A stretch of 64,000 bases of DNA, from contig NZ_WKJI01000001.1 in NCBI RefSeq assembly GCF_009674685.1, positions 496,001 to 560,000 of the forward strand, in the 5' to 3' direction. The position numbers and the translations under genes were made by a program. Numbering within the stretch: position 1 is the stretch's first letter; each line of letters begins with the position of its first letter. The DNA comes from Pedobacter puniceum (lineage in GTDB: Bacteria > Bacteroidota > Bacteroidia > Sphingobacteriales > Sphingobacteriaceae). Of the stretch, positions 15,928-25,110 are shown piece by piece. The notes beneath the pieces were generated by a model, which worked only from the letters and a program-made list of their open reading frames with translations, was not told the DNA's origin and did not search any database.

Positions 15928-16012
15928 CAAATCCAGAATGTTAGCTTATGGTAAATAGCCTAAGCTTTTGGTTTTTTACCAAATTAAAAGGAGCTAAATT
16001 TTAGATGATAAA

Positions 16013-16636
16013 TTAAATAGCCACCTTATGAAGGTATTGTTCTGTTTTTACTAATCTTTTTCTGATACGACTTAAAGATTGCGGTGTTAAGCCCAAATAG
16101 CTAGCAATTTGGTATTGAGGTACTCTTTGTAGTAGATCTGGTCTGCTACTAACAAAATTCATATAACGTTGTTCTGGCGAAGCAATCTTGAAATGGTCAA
16201 AAGCTGTTTGTTGTTTCACCAAAAGTTCTTCAGAGTAAAGTCGGCATATTTTTTCAAACCTTGGGAACCTTTCTAGCATCATTTTTTCTGATTCTGGGGT
16301 GCCAATGCTCACCAAGCAATCCTCTACACAAGCTACATAATGCTCAGATGGTTTATTGGTAATGATGCAGGAGGGAGAGAACTGTTCATTTTCAGTAAAA
16401 AAAGCTGTTATTTTTTCTTCTCCATCAACTAAATAATAACTTCTTAAGCAGCCTTTTATCAGATAATAACTGGTTTTAGAAAATTGTCCTTCTTTCAGCA
16501 GAATTGTTCCTTTTTTGTAAGCTCTAAAAATATTTAAAGAATGAATAACTGCTAGTTCTTCTTCAGAAAAATTCAACAGCCTAGTCATTTCTTTAAGGTA
16601 TTGTGTTTTTAATATTTCAATGTCTTTCAAGTTCAT
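16013..16636 (-). CDS. Crp/Fnr-family transcriptional regulator
   Basis: Regulator of 207 residues. Residues about 25-130 form a cyclic-nucleotide-binding-type beta-roll (YKKGTILLKEGQFSKTSYYLIKGCLRSYYL), without the PRAAT phosphate-binding signature of true CRP, as is usual for the Bacteroidota group. The C-terminal part has the recognition motif VPQYQIASYLGLTPQSLSRIRKR. In this subgroup the effector is generally unknown. It is flanked by an MDR oxidoreductase gene (54 bp upstream on the same strand) and outer-membrane protein genes whose leaders carry a shared palindrome, so it may be a local regulator. Confidence 0.92.
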   Translation of the reverse strand: MNLKDIEILKTQYLKEMTRLLNFSEEELAVIHSLNIFRAYKKGTILLKEGQFSKTSYYLIKGCLRSYYLVDGEEKITAFFTENEQFSPSCIITNKPSEHYVACVEDCLVSIGTPESEKMMLERFPRFEKICRLYSEELLVKQQTAFDHFKIASPEQRYMNFVSSRPDLLQRVPQYQIASYLGLTPQSLSRIRKRLVKTEQYLHKVAI

Positions 16637-16690
16637 TTTATAATCTTCAAAAGGTAAAGGTCAAAAATGCTAATTTTTTTAAAAGCTTAA

Positions 16691-17674
16691 TTATACCTGT
16701 TGTTTAATATCTGCAATTTTCAAAATAACATTACCCGTTTTCTGTCCAGTTTCAACATAGTAGTAGGCTTCTTTTATTTCATCTAAAGTATAATAGCAAT
16801 CAATAAGAGGTTTAAAATAACCCTGTTGGGCAAGTGTTGCCAGAAATTTGATATCTTGTTTAGATAAACTAGGAGGTATAGGGAACAAAACTTTTTTACC
16901 TTTTAAGAGAGGACTTAAGATAGCTAAAAAAACATTCTGAGCGTATTTACCTAGTTCTGTAGAAATATAAATGCCATCATTTTTAAGCAGTGGCTTACAA
17001 ATAGAAAAAGAACTTTTTCCTACAGCATCAAATATAAAATCAAACTGATAAGGGCATTTTAAAAAATCTTCTTTTTCGTAATCTATAACCTCATCTGCAC
17101 CTAAATTTCTAACAAGCGCTATATTTTTGCTATTACAAACAGCGGTTACGTAGGCACCAAAATATTTTAAAAGTTGAACCGCAGAAGAGCCAATTGCTCC
17201 GGTAGCACCATAAACCAAAACTTTTTGGCCTCTCTGCACCTTTGCCGCTCTTATAATGTTTAAAGCGTAATGCGAGCCCTCGGTAAGGGCAGCTGCTTCA
17301 TATACAGTTAAATTTGAGGGTATACGTTCTAGGGCATCTTGCTCCTTAACCGTGATATATTCTGCATGCCCACCAAAGGTTTTATCATTATATCCAAAAA
17401 CTAAATCGCCCACCTTAAATTCAGATACCTGTACTCCACAGCTTTCTACCACACCAGCAAATTCACTACCTAAAATAGGGTATTTAGGCTTAAATAAACC
17501 ACTCCAAAATCTTGAAATAACATACTCGGCACTTCTAAAGCCCGCATCAGTGCGGTTTACGGTAGAAGCGTAAATCTTTATCAAGAGTTCATCATCTTTA
17601 GGTCTAGGCTTTTCAAGCTCTGTTAAAAACACAACTTCAGGAGATCCGTATGTTTGATGAATAGCTGCTTTCAT
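16691..17674 (-). CDS. Medium-chain dehydrogenase/reductase, quinone-oxidoreductase-like
   Basis: NAD(P)-dependent MDR enzyme of 327 residues. The N-terminal GroES-like part has KIYASTVNRTDAGFR, PILGSEFAGVVESCG and KVGDLVFGY. The Rossmann part has VLVYGATGAIGSSAVQLLKY, the AxxGxxG form used by quinone oxidoreductases and related NAD(P)H-dependent reductases. The catalytic-zinc ligands of alcohol dehydrogenases are missing (N in place of C at the CxxD position), so a zinc-independent reductase is more likely than an alcohol dehydrogenase. The Crp/Fnr gene follows after 54 bp on the same strand. Confidence 0.88.
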   Translation of the reverse strand: MKAAIHQTYGSPEVVFLTELEKPRPKDDELLIKIYASTVNRTDAGFRSAEYVISRFWSGLFKPKYPILGSEFAGVVESCGVQVSEFKVGDLVFGYNDKTFGGHAEYITVKEQDALERIPSNLTVYEAAALTEGSHYALNIIRAAKVQRGQKVLVYGATGAIGSSAVQLLKYFGAYVTAVCNSKNIALVRNLGADEVIDYEKEDFLKCPYQFDFIFDAVGKSSFSICKPLLKNDGIYISTELGKYAQNVFLAILSPLLKGKKVLFPIPPSLSKQDIKFLATLAQQGYFKPLIDCYYTLDEIKEAYYYVETGQKTGNVILKIADIKQQV

Positions 17675-17786
17675 AAGCTTTAATCATGATAAATATAGTT
17701 GTAACCTATCCATAAAAGATATTTTACACTGGTGCTTTTATATAAGTTTTTTAAAAGCAAGATAGCTTAAGTTTATAAGTTAATCA

Positions 17787-17879
17787 TGAACTTAAGTTAA
17801 TAAATTCTTCTAAGAAGGATAATATTCATCATCATCATTTTTCTAAAATCATTAAGGTTCATTTCTTAACTTAAGTGAA
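17787..17879. promoter_or_regulatory. Two CTTAAG-centred palindromes in a divergent promoter region
   Basis: TGAACTTAAGTTAA at 17787-17800 and the reverse-type TTAACTTAAGTGAA at 17866-17879 lie between the divergent oxidoreductase (start 17674) and outer-membrane protein (start 17938) genes. The second is nested in a wider inverted repeat, AAGGTTCA (17854-17861) with TGAACCTT (17876-17883). Candidate sites for the nearby Crp/Fnr regulator. Confidence 0.45.
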
Positions 17880-17937
17880 CCTTTAACTTGTTTTACCTAT
17901 CTACTTTTGCTTTATCGTTAAACATATCATCAAAAAA

Positions 17938-18561
17938 ATGCAAAAGAAAATTTTATTTATAGGGTTTATCCTGATGTTGATCACTCTTCATCTAAAAGCT
18001 CAATACAACCAAACAGACAGTACATATAAACGCTGGTTTATAGGTAGCACCATCTTTTTATTGGGTAATTTAGCTACTACCAATCCTCCCGACTTTGTTC
18101 AACTCAATATAGGCTACCGCATTAGCGGAAAAGATGCGATAACCTTAGAACCCAAAACTTGGAAATATGCTTGGCCCAATGGTATTCATCCATTTTTAAA
18201 TAAGGCATATGGTAAAGAAGAAGAAAAATTTCCTGGTTATGTAAGAGAGTATGGTATTTCTGTAGCCTATCAAAGATTTTTTTGGAAGGCTTTATATGCC
18301 GAACTCAATATTATGCCTAGCCATCAAGTTTTTGTAAATAATGCGGGAAATAAAATAGATAATGGCTTCCAGATTTTTAATACTTACCGTATTGGTCATC
18401 ATATTAAATTCTTTAAAGACAAATTTTTTATTCAACCCTCTATAGCCATTACCCACCGTTTTTATCATACAGAACTGCCCAACGGATTTAAACAACTAGA
18501 CGATAAATGGTCTAAATTTGTCTTCGGAGAGCCGGGTTTTCATTTTGGGTTTAATTTTTAG
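17938..18561 (+). CDS. Secreted or outer-membrane protein, unknown function
   Basis: Protein of 207 residues with a signal peptide (ending HLKAQ, about residue 22). The mature part alternates aromatic-rich strands (WFIGSTIFLLGNLATT, FVQLNIGYRISGKDAITLEPK, REYGISVAYQRFFWKALYAE, KFFIQPSIAITHRFYHTELP) and ends in the aromatic strand FGEPGFHFGFNF. That pattern, with a C-terminal Phe, suggests a small outer-membrane barrel. It is divergent from the MDR gene across an intergenic region with two palindromes, so its expression is probably regulated with it. Confidence 0.75.
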   Translation: MQKKILFIGFILMLITLHLKAQYNQTDSTYKRWFIGSTIFLLGNLATTNPPDFVQLNIGYRISGKDAITLEPKTWKYAWPNGIHPFLNKAYGKEEEKFPGYVREYGISVAYQRFFWKALYAELNIMPSHQVFVNNAGNKIDNGFQIFNTYRIGHHIKFFKDKFFIQPSIAITHRFYHTELPNGFKQLDDKWSKFVFGEPGFHFGFNF

Positions 18562-18764
18562 CTAATCGTTTTTAAATTGACAAGAACTGTATATTAATCA
18601 CTCAAAGTGATTTTATAGCGTCTTATTATTGATGCTTTATTTCCAGTTTTTAGTTGATAAATCATGATTTCTTTACTTACAATAATCTTTGCATGGTAAT
18701 TGTATATTCCTAATTGTCTAAAATGAAGACATCTAATTAATCACTATCTATAAAAACAAACATC

Positions 18765-19064
18765 ATGGAAAATCAAAATCAAAACGAGTTTAATGAACAA
18801 ACTCAAGGTCAACCGGGAGAAAGAAACAACGATCAAGAAAACGAAAACAATCCAAGAGTTTTTGAAGAAGCAGGGGAAGAAGATGAAGATATTGGTCCTG
18901 TAAATGAAGACGAGTCTATCTTACCAGAAGAGTATGATGAAGATGCAGAGGAGGAAATAATGGAAGAAGATGGAGAAGACTTTGGCGAGGATGACGAGCT
19001 AGAAGATGACGAGCTATTGGATGACGAAGATGAAGAAGAAAACGATAGCCAGTCTAGTATCTAA
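18765..19064 (+). CDS. Highly acidic low-complexity protein
   Basis: 99-residue protein whose first third is Asn/Gln/Glu-rich (MENQNQNEFNEQTQGQPGER) and whose remainder is dominated by Asp and Glu (EEYDEDAEEEIMEEDGEDFG). No globular domain, signal peptide or membrane segment is visible; it is likely disordered. The ATG is preceded by an AT-rich leader and the frame uses ordinary codons, so I take it as real. It lies 154 bp before topB on the same strand. Acidic tails of this kind can mimic nucleic acid or bind basic proteins, but no role is assigned. Confidence 0.7.
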   Translation: MENQNQNEFNEQTQGQPGERNNDQENENNPRVFEEAGEEDEDIGPVNEDESILPEEYDEDAEEEIMEEDGEDFGEDDELEDDELLDDEDEEENDSQSSI

Positions 19065-19218
19065 AAATTTAAAAATCTTATTGGAAAGGCTTGTAGTAAT
19101 ACAGGCCTTTCTGCATTTATTTGCTGCTTAAAAATCCACACACAAGAAATTTATTCACATTAACCTGCTTAATCAATTATTATCATAAGATTTGTACCCT
19201 TATCAGTATAAATCTTAA

Positions 19219-21054
19219 ATGAAACTTGTTATAGCCGAAAAACCATCTGTAGCCCGCGAACTAGCCAAAGTTTTTGGAGCCACCAATAAAAAAGGTGGTT
19301 ATATAGAAGGAAAAGGCTACAGTTTTACCTGGGCTTTTGGTCATTTATTACAATTGGCACCTCCACAAGATTATGGCTTTTACGGTTGGAAGCAACAAAA
19401 CTTACCTATGCTTCCGCATAAATTTAAGCTGGCCGTAAGGAAAATTAAAACCAAAGATGGGGTAGTAGAAGACCCTGCTGTAAGAAAGCAATTAGATGTT
19501 ATAAAAGCCTTGTTTGATGAGTGTACAGAGATTATAGTTGCCACCGATGCTGGGCGAGAAGGAGAGCTTATTTTTAGATATATTTATTATTATCTGAAAT
19601 GTAAAAAGCCATTCCGCCGTTTATGGATTTCTTCTCAAACAGATGCTGCAATTAAAGAAGGTTTTAGAAACCTTAAACCTGGGACTGATTATGATACGCT
19701 TTTCAACTCTGCCCATTGCCGCTCAGAGTCTGATTGGTTGGTAGGCATGAATGCTACCCAAGCTTTAAGTATCTCGGCAGGAAACAAAGCCGTACTTTCT
19801 TTGGGAAGGGTGCAAACGCCAACCTTAGCCATGATTTGCCAGCGTTACCTTGAAATTCAACAATTTGTACCACAAATATATTTTCAGGTAGCCATACAAT
19901 TGAATAAAGATGGTCATCTTTTTAGAGCTATCTCTGCGGTGAATTATAAAAGCAAAGAAGAAGCAGAAACTGTTTTAGGTCAGGTTTTAGATGTTGCAGC
20001 TGGGCATCCAACAGGGGGGCATATCACCAAAGTAGAAGCAAAAGCTAAAAAAGAACCACCACCTTTGCTACATGATTTAAGTAGCTTACAGCAGGAAGCT
20101 AATAAGAAAAAAGGTTACACGGCAGACCAAACCTTAAGCATTTTACAACAATTGTATGAAAGTAAGTTGGTTACCTATCCGCGTACAGGAAGTAGATACA
20201 TTGGAGATGATATTTTTGCTGGTATACCAGCTTTAATTGCCAAATACCAGCAGCATCAACAATTTGGTAAACAAGCCGAATATTTAGCCACCGTAAAGCT
20301 GAATAAGCGAAGTGTGAATGCTAAAAAAGTAACAGACCACCACGCTATTTTACCAACAGGCGAAAATGCTGGCTATTTATCAGAAGATAAGCAAGCTGTT
20401 TATGATATGGTTGTTGGTCGTATGTTAGAAGCTTTTCATCAAGAGTGTATTAAAGAAACAACTAAAATTAGTGTAAGCTCTGGGGCTGATTTTATTGCAA
20501 ACGGTACGGTGATACAATCAGCTGGTTGGCGTTCTGTTTTTAATGATCCTGATGATGAAAAGAAAGAGGGCGAAAATGCATCTTTACCCAAAGTACTTAA
20601 AGACGAGTATTTACCCGTAACTAACAAAGCAGTTTTAGAAAAGCAAACCAAGCCAAAACCTTTATATACAGAGGCTACCTTACTTAAAGCATTAGAAACG
20701 TGTGGTAAGGATATAGAAGATGAAGAGTTACGTTATGCAATGAAAGATAGCGGTTTAGGCACACCTGCTACCAGGGCTTCTATTATAGAAACACTAATTA
20801 AACGAGATTATATTGGTAGAGAGAAAAAGAATTTAGTACCTACTAAAAAGGGCTTAGCGGTTTATGAGGTGGTAAAAGATAAAAAAATAGCACATGCAGA
20901 GCTTACAGGGCAATGGGAAAAACGCTTAGAAGAAATAAGGTCTGGTGCTTCTGTTCAAGATTTTAAGGCCGAAATAACAGCTTACACCAAAACCATAACA
21001 CAAGAACTGCTAGCAGCAGGGCAGGGCTTACATCAAGTTTTACAAGAAGCTTAG
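19219..21054 (+). CDS. topB: DNA topoisomerase III (type IA)
   Basis: Type IA topoisomerase of 611 residues that passes single strands and unlinks replication and recombination intermediates. The TOPRIM domain opens with KLVIAEKPSVARELAKVFGA and has the metal motif ATDAGREGELIFR. The catalytic tyrosine is Y320 in KLVTYPRTGSRYI. GRVQTPTLAMI and the late GLGTPATRASIIETLIKRDY are family motifs. The C-terminus lacks zinc fingers, as in many Bacteroidota TopB proteins. Many such genomes carry a plasmid- or ICE-borne TopB too; this copy has no conjugation genes around it, so it looks chromosomal. Confidence 0.95.
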   Translation: MKLVIAEKPSVARELAKVFGATNKKGGYIEGKGYSFTWAFGHLLQLAPPQDYGFYGWKQQNLPMLPHKFKLAVRKIKTKDGVVEDPAVRKQLDVIKALFDECTEIIVATDAGREGELIFRYIYYYLKCKKPFRRLWISSQTDAAIKEGFRNLKPGTDYDTLFNSAHCRSESDWLVGMNATQALSISAGNKAVLSLGRVQTPTLAMICQRYLEIQQFVPQIYFQVAIQLNKDGHLFRAISAVNYKSKEEAETVLGQVLDVAAGHPTGGHITKVEAKAKKEPPPLLHDLSSLQQEANKKKGYTADQTLSILQQLYESKLVTYPRTGSRYIGDDIFAGIPALIAKYQQHQQFGKQAEYLATVKLNKRSVNAKKVTDHHAILPTGENAGYLSEDKQAVYDMVVGRMLEAFHQECIKETTKISVSSGADFIANGTVIQSAGWRSVFNDPDDEKKEGENASLPKVLKDEYLPVTNKAVLEKQTKPKPLYTEATLLKALETCGKDIEDEELRYAMKDSGLGTPATRASIIETLIKRDYIGREKKNLVPTKKGLAVYEVVKDKKIAHAELTGQWEKRLEEIRSGASVQDFKAEITAYTKTITQELLAAGQGLHQVLQEA

Positions 21055-21131
21055 TTATATCCCTATTTTTAGGGAATTATACTTGTTTTATTACTTTTAA
21101 ATTAGATTATCGCATTTGATCATTAATACCG

Positions 21132-21164
21132 GCCTCAGTTCTCTTTCAGAACTGGGGCTTTTTT
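21132..21164 (+). terminator. Rho-independent terminator after topB
   Basis: Stem GCCTCAGTTCT (21132-21142) with AGAACTGGGGC (21148-21158), one G-U pair, 5-nt loop, followed by six T. It lies between topB and the following gene, 78 bp after the topB stop. Confidence 0.8.
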
Positions 21165-21225
21165 ATGCAAAATGATTTTAGAGAAATAGCAATTTATCAT
21201 GAACTTAAATCGTTAACTTTAAGCT

Positions 21226-22587
21226 ATGTGGTATAATAATATTCTCGAAACCATAGGAAATACTCCTTTGGTAAAGCTCAACAAAATAACTAAAGATATT
21301 GATGCTACTGTTTTAGCAAAAATAGAAACCACCAATCCGGGCAACTCTATTAAAGACCGTATGGCTTTAAAAATGATAGAAGATGCAGAGAAAAGTGGTA
21401 AGCTTAAACCAGGAGGAACTATTATAGAAGGAACATCGGGTAATACCGGGATGGGCTTAGCAATAGCAGCAGTTATTAAAGGTTATAAATGTATTTTTAC
21501 TACTACAGATAAGCAATCAAAAGAAAAGGTAGACGCTTTAAAGGCTTTTGGTGCCGAGGTTATTGTTTGCCCAACAGATGTTGAACCAGAAGATCCACGT
21601 TCTTACTATGCTGTTTCAAGTAGGTTAGAGCGTGAAACTCCAAATTCTTGGAAGCCCAATCAATATGATAATTTATCAAATTCTATAGCTCATTACGAGC
21701 AAACCGGACCAGAAATTTGGGAGCAAACAGAAGGGAAAATCACTCATTTAGTTGTAGGTGTTGGTACTGGTGGTACTATTTCCGGAGCGGGTAAATATTT
21801 GAAAGAGAAAAATCCGGATATTAAATTATGGGGTATAGATACCTATGGTTCTGTATTTAAAAAGTATAAAGAAACAGGAATATTTGATGAAAAAGAGATT
21901 TATCCCTACATCACCGAAGGTATTGGAGAAGACTTTCTACCCAAAAACGTTGATTTTGATTTAATTGATTTATTTGAAAAAGTTACCGATAAAGACGCCG
22001 CTTTAATGACACGGGAAATTGCTCGTAAAGAGGGCATTTTTGCAGGTAATTCTGCCGGTGCTGCTATTGCTGGTTTACTACAATTAAAGCATCATCTTAA
22101 AAAAGATGATGTGGTGGTGGTTATCTTCCACGATCATGGCTCTAGATATATGGCGAAAATGTATAATGATGATTGGTTGCGTGAGCGAGGCTTTTTACAG
22201 GATGAAAAATTAACGGCAAAATCTATCCTTGCAAAAAGAGAAAAACAAGAAATGGTGACTATTGATAGCAATAAAACAGTTTTAGAAGCTATTCAAACCA
22301 TGAAGACTTTAAATATCTCTCAAATCCCGATGACACAGCAAGGTATGGTTATAGGTAAAATTACCGAAGGAGATTTGCTTAATGCTTTGTTAGAAAATCC
22401 GTCTATCAAGTCGGCTAAAGTAGAATCTATTGCAACTGCATCTTTTCCTTTTGTAGATTTAAATACTTCAATAGATAAAATCTCTGGGATGATTAATAAA
22501 GAAAACTCAGCAGTTTTAGTTGAGGATGAAACAGGAACAATAGAAATCATCACCCAATACGATATTATTAATGCTATTTCGGGCTAA
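21226..22587 (+). CDS. Cystathionine beta-synthase (PLP enzyme with CBS-domain pair)
   Basis: PLP-dependent beta-replacement enzyme of 453 residues that condenses serine (or O-acetylserine) with homocysteine in reverse transsulfuration. The catalytic part (about 1-320) has PLP lysine K43 in NPGNSIKDRMAL, the phosphate/substrate loop EGTSGNTGMG and the glycine-rich GVGTGGTISG. Residues about 345-453 form a pair of CBS motifs (ISQIPMTQQGMVIGKITEGD, NSAVLVEDETGTIEIITQYD), which points to cystathionine beta-synthase rather than simple cysteine synthase (about 310 aa). It has its own promoter region after the topB terminator. A cysteine-synthase activity cannot be excluded. Confidence 0.9.
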   Translation: MWYNNILETIGNTPLVKLNKITKDIDATVLAKIETTNPGNSIKDRMALKMIEDAEKSGKLKPGGTIIEGTSGNTGMGLAIAAVIKGYKCIFTTTDKQSKEKVDALKAFGAEVIVCPTDVEPEDPRSYYAVSSRLERETPNSWKPNQYDNLSNSIAHYEQTGPEIWEQTEGKITHLVVGVGTGGTISGAGKYLKEKNPDIKLWGIDTYGSVFKKYKETGIFDEKEIYPYITEGIGEDFLPKNVDFDLIDLFEKVTDKDAALMTREIARKEGIFAGNSAGAAIAGLLQLKHHLKKDDVVVVIFHDHGSRYMAKMYNDDWLRERGFLQDEKLTAKSILAKREKQEMVTIDSNKTVLEAIQTMKTLNISQIPMTQQGMVIGKITEGDLLNALLENPSIKSAKVESIATASFPFVDLNTSIDKISGMINKENSAVLVEDETGTIEIITQYDIINAISG

Positions 22588-23055
22588 CTGAAGTAGAAAA
22601 GTACAAAGTATAGAGTAGAAAGTACAAAGTACAAAGTAAAAAGATGCTTAAAAAGCGATATTTAGGAACTTCCAATAATATTAAATCAGAATTTCCGAAG
22701 AACGAAGGATGGGCTATGAAGATTTGTATTGCAGGCAAATAAATCTTTTGCATAAACTTTCACTAAGCAGTATCGAGAAACAATCCAACGGGCGTTGTAG
22801 AAGTAATCATCAAGCAAAACCATCCACACCACTCAGGATTGTGGATAAAGATTTATTTAGACAGAACGACAAATATTCATCAGCCTTGCCTGCCTGCCGG
22901 TAGGCAGAATTTATTCATTTTTTGTTTATGTTTTTTCTTAGGCATTCATGAACTCGTTCCTTGTTTTTTGTTCAATTTTTTTCAAGAAAAATTGTCTAGG
23001 GCTGGTCGCCTATGAGGCCCAGAGACGCTTGTTCGTGAATGCCACATATCCTCAT
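22588..23055. other. Non-coding spacer with low-complexity words and a hairpin element
   Basis: Begins with AGTA-type low-complexity repeats (about 22593-22642). It contains a near-perfect 16-bp palindrome TGCCTGCCGGTAGGCA at 22891-22906 and ends in a 103-bp inverted-repeat element (22941-23043, listed separately). Two short plus-strand frames here (64 and 68 codons) have composition unlike the surrounding genes and I do not call them. Confidence 0.5.
22941..23043. repeat. 103-bp element with 13-bp terminal inverted repeats
   Basis: GGCATTCATGAAC (22941-22953) and GTTCGTGAATGCC (23031-23043) are inverted repeats with one mismatch. Inside is a further hairpin (CAATTTTT...AAAAATTG) and a GC-richer block with GGTCGCCTATGAGGCCCAGA. 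The region at 39576-39668 shares the GCATTCATGAA end, the GAGGCC block and the CGTGAATGCC end, so the two look like one family. No transposase frame is present. Confidence 0.6.
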
Positions 23056-24393
23056 TCAATCTATCTCATAACGCTCAATTTTAGCATAAAGCGTTTTTCT
23101 ATCAATATTCAAAAGCTTGGCTGCTTTAGATTTATTATAACGTACTTTTTCTAAAGTTTGCGTAATCAATAACTTCTCATTTTGCTCGTTAATAGCTTTT
23201 AAATCTGATGTTGGGTTTTGCTGTTTTATGAGTTGCCTGTTCACCGTAAAAAGCATTTCATCTGGTAAAGAACTTACTTCTGCCGTTTCGGTAGAGCTTA
23301 AAAGTACCATTCTTTTAATCACGTTTTTAAGCTCTCTTAGATTTCCTGGCCAAGAGTAACGCAATAATAAATCTTTAACCTCTGGCGACAGCTGTTTTAC
23401 ATTTCTTTTTAATTCTTGATTAGATAATTGAATAAAATGCGTGATAAAAAGTTCTAAATCTTTTCCTCTTTCTCTTAAAGGGGGTAATTGAATTTTAAAT
23501 TCGTTTAAACGATGATAAAGATCTTCTCTAAAATCTCCACGAGCAACGCTATCCGTTAAATCATCGTTGGTGGCGGTTAAAATTCTAACATCAACTTTAA
23601 TTTGTTTAGTACTGCCTAAAGGTTGTATGGTTCTTTCTTGTAAAGCCCTAAGTAGTTTTACTTGTACTTCGTAACTTAAATTTCCAACCTCATCTAAAAA
23701 TAAAGTACCACCATTAGCAACTTCAAATTGTCCTTTTTTATCTTGTAAAGCACCAGTAAAAGCACCTTTAACATGCCCGAAAAGCTCGCTAGCGGCTAGA
23801 TCTTTAGACAAAGCACCACAATCTATTGCAATAAAAGGTTTATGGTTTCTATTACTTTGGTTATGAATGGTTCTGGCTGCATATTCTTTACCTGTCCCGC
23901 TTTCACCCTGAATAATAACCGACATATCCGTAGGGGCAACTAAATCTATATAACTGTATAATTTATTAGCCTCATGGCTGTTACCCTTAATAACAGTTTC
24001 TGAAGTAGGATTTTTTTGATGTAAACTTTCCACCTTTTTATTTAAGGCATTACTCATAATCATGAGTAACTCATCAGGATTAACTGGTTTGGTGATATAA
24101 TCAAAAGCACCTAAACGCATCGCTTTCACGGCAGTTGGTACATCGTTAAAACTGGTCATGATGATAGCAGAAATACCAAGATTTTTACTGGCAACGTGGT
24201 TTAAAATATCTAAACCTGTACCATCTGGTAAACGGTAATCTAACAATAATAGGTCAAAAGAATTTTCATCAAGCAGTTTAAGTCCGCTTTTAATAGTATT
24301 TGCAGCCTCTACTATATGTTGGTGTTTTTTTAAAAAACCTTGTAAAAGTTGTGAAAATGTAATATCGTCTTCAACGATAAGTATTTTTGCCAT
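23056..24393 (-). CDS. Sigma-54-dependent response regulator, NtrC type
   Basis: Response regulator and enhancer-binding ATPase of 445 residues. The receiver (1-120) has phospho-acceptor D52 in [11 protein letters not shown] and the conserved K102 in DYITKP. The AAA+ part has Walker A GESGTGKE (163-170) and the sigma-54 contact loop GAFTGA (210-215), then Walker [12 protein letters not shown] Fis-type HTH closes the protein ([22 protein letters not shown]). No partner histidine kinase is adjacent. Targets would be sigma-54 (-24/-12) promoters elsewhere; I saw no convincing one in the immediate spacer. Confidence 0.96.
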   Translation of the reverse strand: MAKILIVEDDITFSQLLQGFLKKHQHIVEAANTIKSGLKLLDENSFDLLLLDYRLPDGTGLDILNHVASKNLGISAIIMTSFNDVPTAVKAMRLGAFDYITKPVNPDELLMIMSNALNKKVESLHQKNPTSETVIKGNSHEANKLYSYIDLVAPTDMSVIIQGESGTGKEYAARTIHNQSNRNHKPFIAIDCGALSKDLAASELFGHVKGAFTGALQDKKGQFEVANGGTLFLDEVGNLSYEVQVKLLRALQERTIQPLGSTKQIKVDVRILTATNDDLTDSVARGDFREDLYHRLNEFKIQLPPLRERGKDLELFITHFIQLSNQELKRNVKQLSPEVKDLLLRYSWPGNLRELKNVIKRMVLLSSTETAEVSSLPDEMLFTVNRQLIKQQNPTSDLKAINEQNEKLLITQTLEKVRYNKSKAAKLLNIDRKTLYAKIERYEID

Positions 24394-24423
24394 AAAAACC
24401 CTGTGCTGTACAGGTCATAAATC

Positions 24424-24454
24424 GCAAAAGCCGGACCAAAATCCGGCTTTTTGC
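24424..24454 (-). terminator. Terminator after the repeat-bearing secreted protein
   Basis: Stem GCAAAAGCCGGA (24424-24435) with TCCGGCTTTTTGC (24442-24454) around a short loop. It sits between the stop of the minus-strand gene at 24493 and the start of the regulator at 24393, so it ends the former. Confidence 0.8.
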
Positions 24455-24492
24455 TTCATATATGTGTGTTAATTGTTAAAAATAGGTAGCTT

Positions 24493-24945
24493 TTATTGTA
24501 CCACTTTACCGTCTGCACCAATTCTAATTGCTCTCACTTCTTCACCTTTTTTTACCTCTATCTGGTAATATTCTTTATCTTCTGATTTTACTAAAGTTGC
24601 AGAACTAGGAACCCACTCTTTAAAAATGTCTGCTTTTAAAGTAGTTTTAACAGCCTCAGGAAGGTCTTCCATATTTACCGGATTAGACTGCTCTGTAGCT
24701 GGTGTTTGTTGGGTAGGTGTTTGTTTTGTGGTGTCTTGTGCAACTTCTGCATTACCTGTTAATGATTCTTGTGGGGCAGGTGTTGTTTTCTTAGTAGTGT
24801 CTTGTTTGGTAGTATCTTGCTTGGTGGTGTCTTGTTTGGTAGTATCTTGTGCAAACACTACTTTTTCAAAAGATAAAGATTTTGCTTCTGCGGATGCTAA
24901 TCCTGCGAATGCTACTACTGCTGCTGTTAAAATGAACTTTCTCAT
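24493..24945 (-). CDS. Secreted protein with DTTKQ repeats and a PepSY-like C-terminus
   Basis: 150-residue exported protein. A signal peptide (about 1-20, cleaved near ASAEA) leads into four tandem five-residue repeats of the DTTKQ type, a Pro/Gln/Thr-rich stretch with further DTTKQ-like words, then a small C-terminal domain (LPEAVKTTLKADIFKEWVPS, YYQIEVKKGEEVRAIRIGAD). That last part resembles the PepSY-like/BLIP-like beta-lactamase-inhibitor-type folds frequent in Bacteroidota secreted proteins, but the match is weak. The repeats span roughly 24790-24860 in DNA with a 15-bp period and could vary in copy number. It has its own terminator. Confidence 0.7.
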   Translation of the reverse strand: MRKFILTAAVVAFAGLASAEAKSLSFEKVVFAQDTTKQDTTKQDTTKQDTTKKTTPAPQESLTGNAEVAQDTTKQTPTQQTPATEQSNPVNMEDLPEAVKTTLKADIFKEWVPSSATLVKSEDKEYYQIEVKKGEEVRAIRIGADGKVVQ

Positions 24946-25110
24946 AACTTATATATTTAATTTTTAATGTTTAACGATACTATCCTAGGTTTGATAATAG
25001 TGCCAAACAAAAATTAATATCATAAGTATTTGATAGTGAGTTTGTTAATTTTTTTTGTAATAGATGTATGCTGTAGAGAAACTCCACAACTTGTTGCATA
25101 TTACAGCGTA

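Noticed and set aside
22709-23154. Two small plus-strand ORFs (22709-22903 and 22948-23154)
   Set aside because: Composition unlike neighbouring genes; the second overlaps the NtrC-type gene's end and the inverted-repeat element. No recognisable domain.
24626-24967. 113-codon plus-strand ORF over the DTTKQ gene
   Set aside because: Antisense shadow created by the repeat codons (VVSCL-type repeats); the minus-strand frame has a signal peptide and a terminator.
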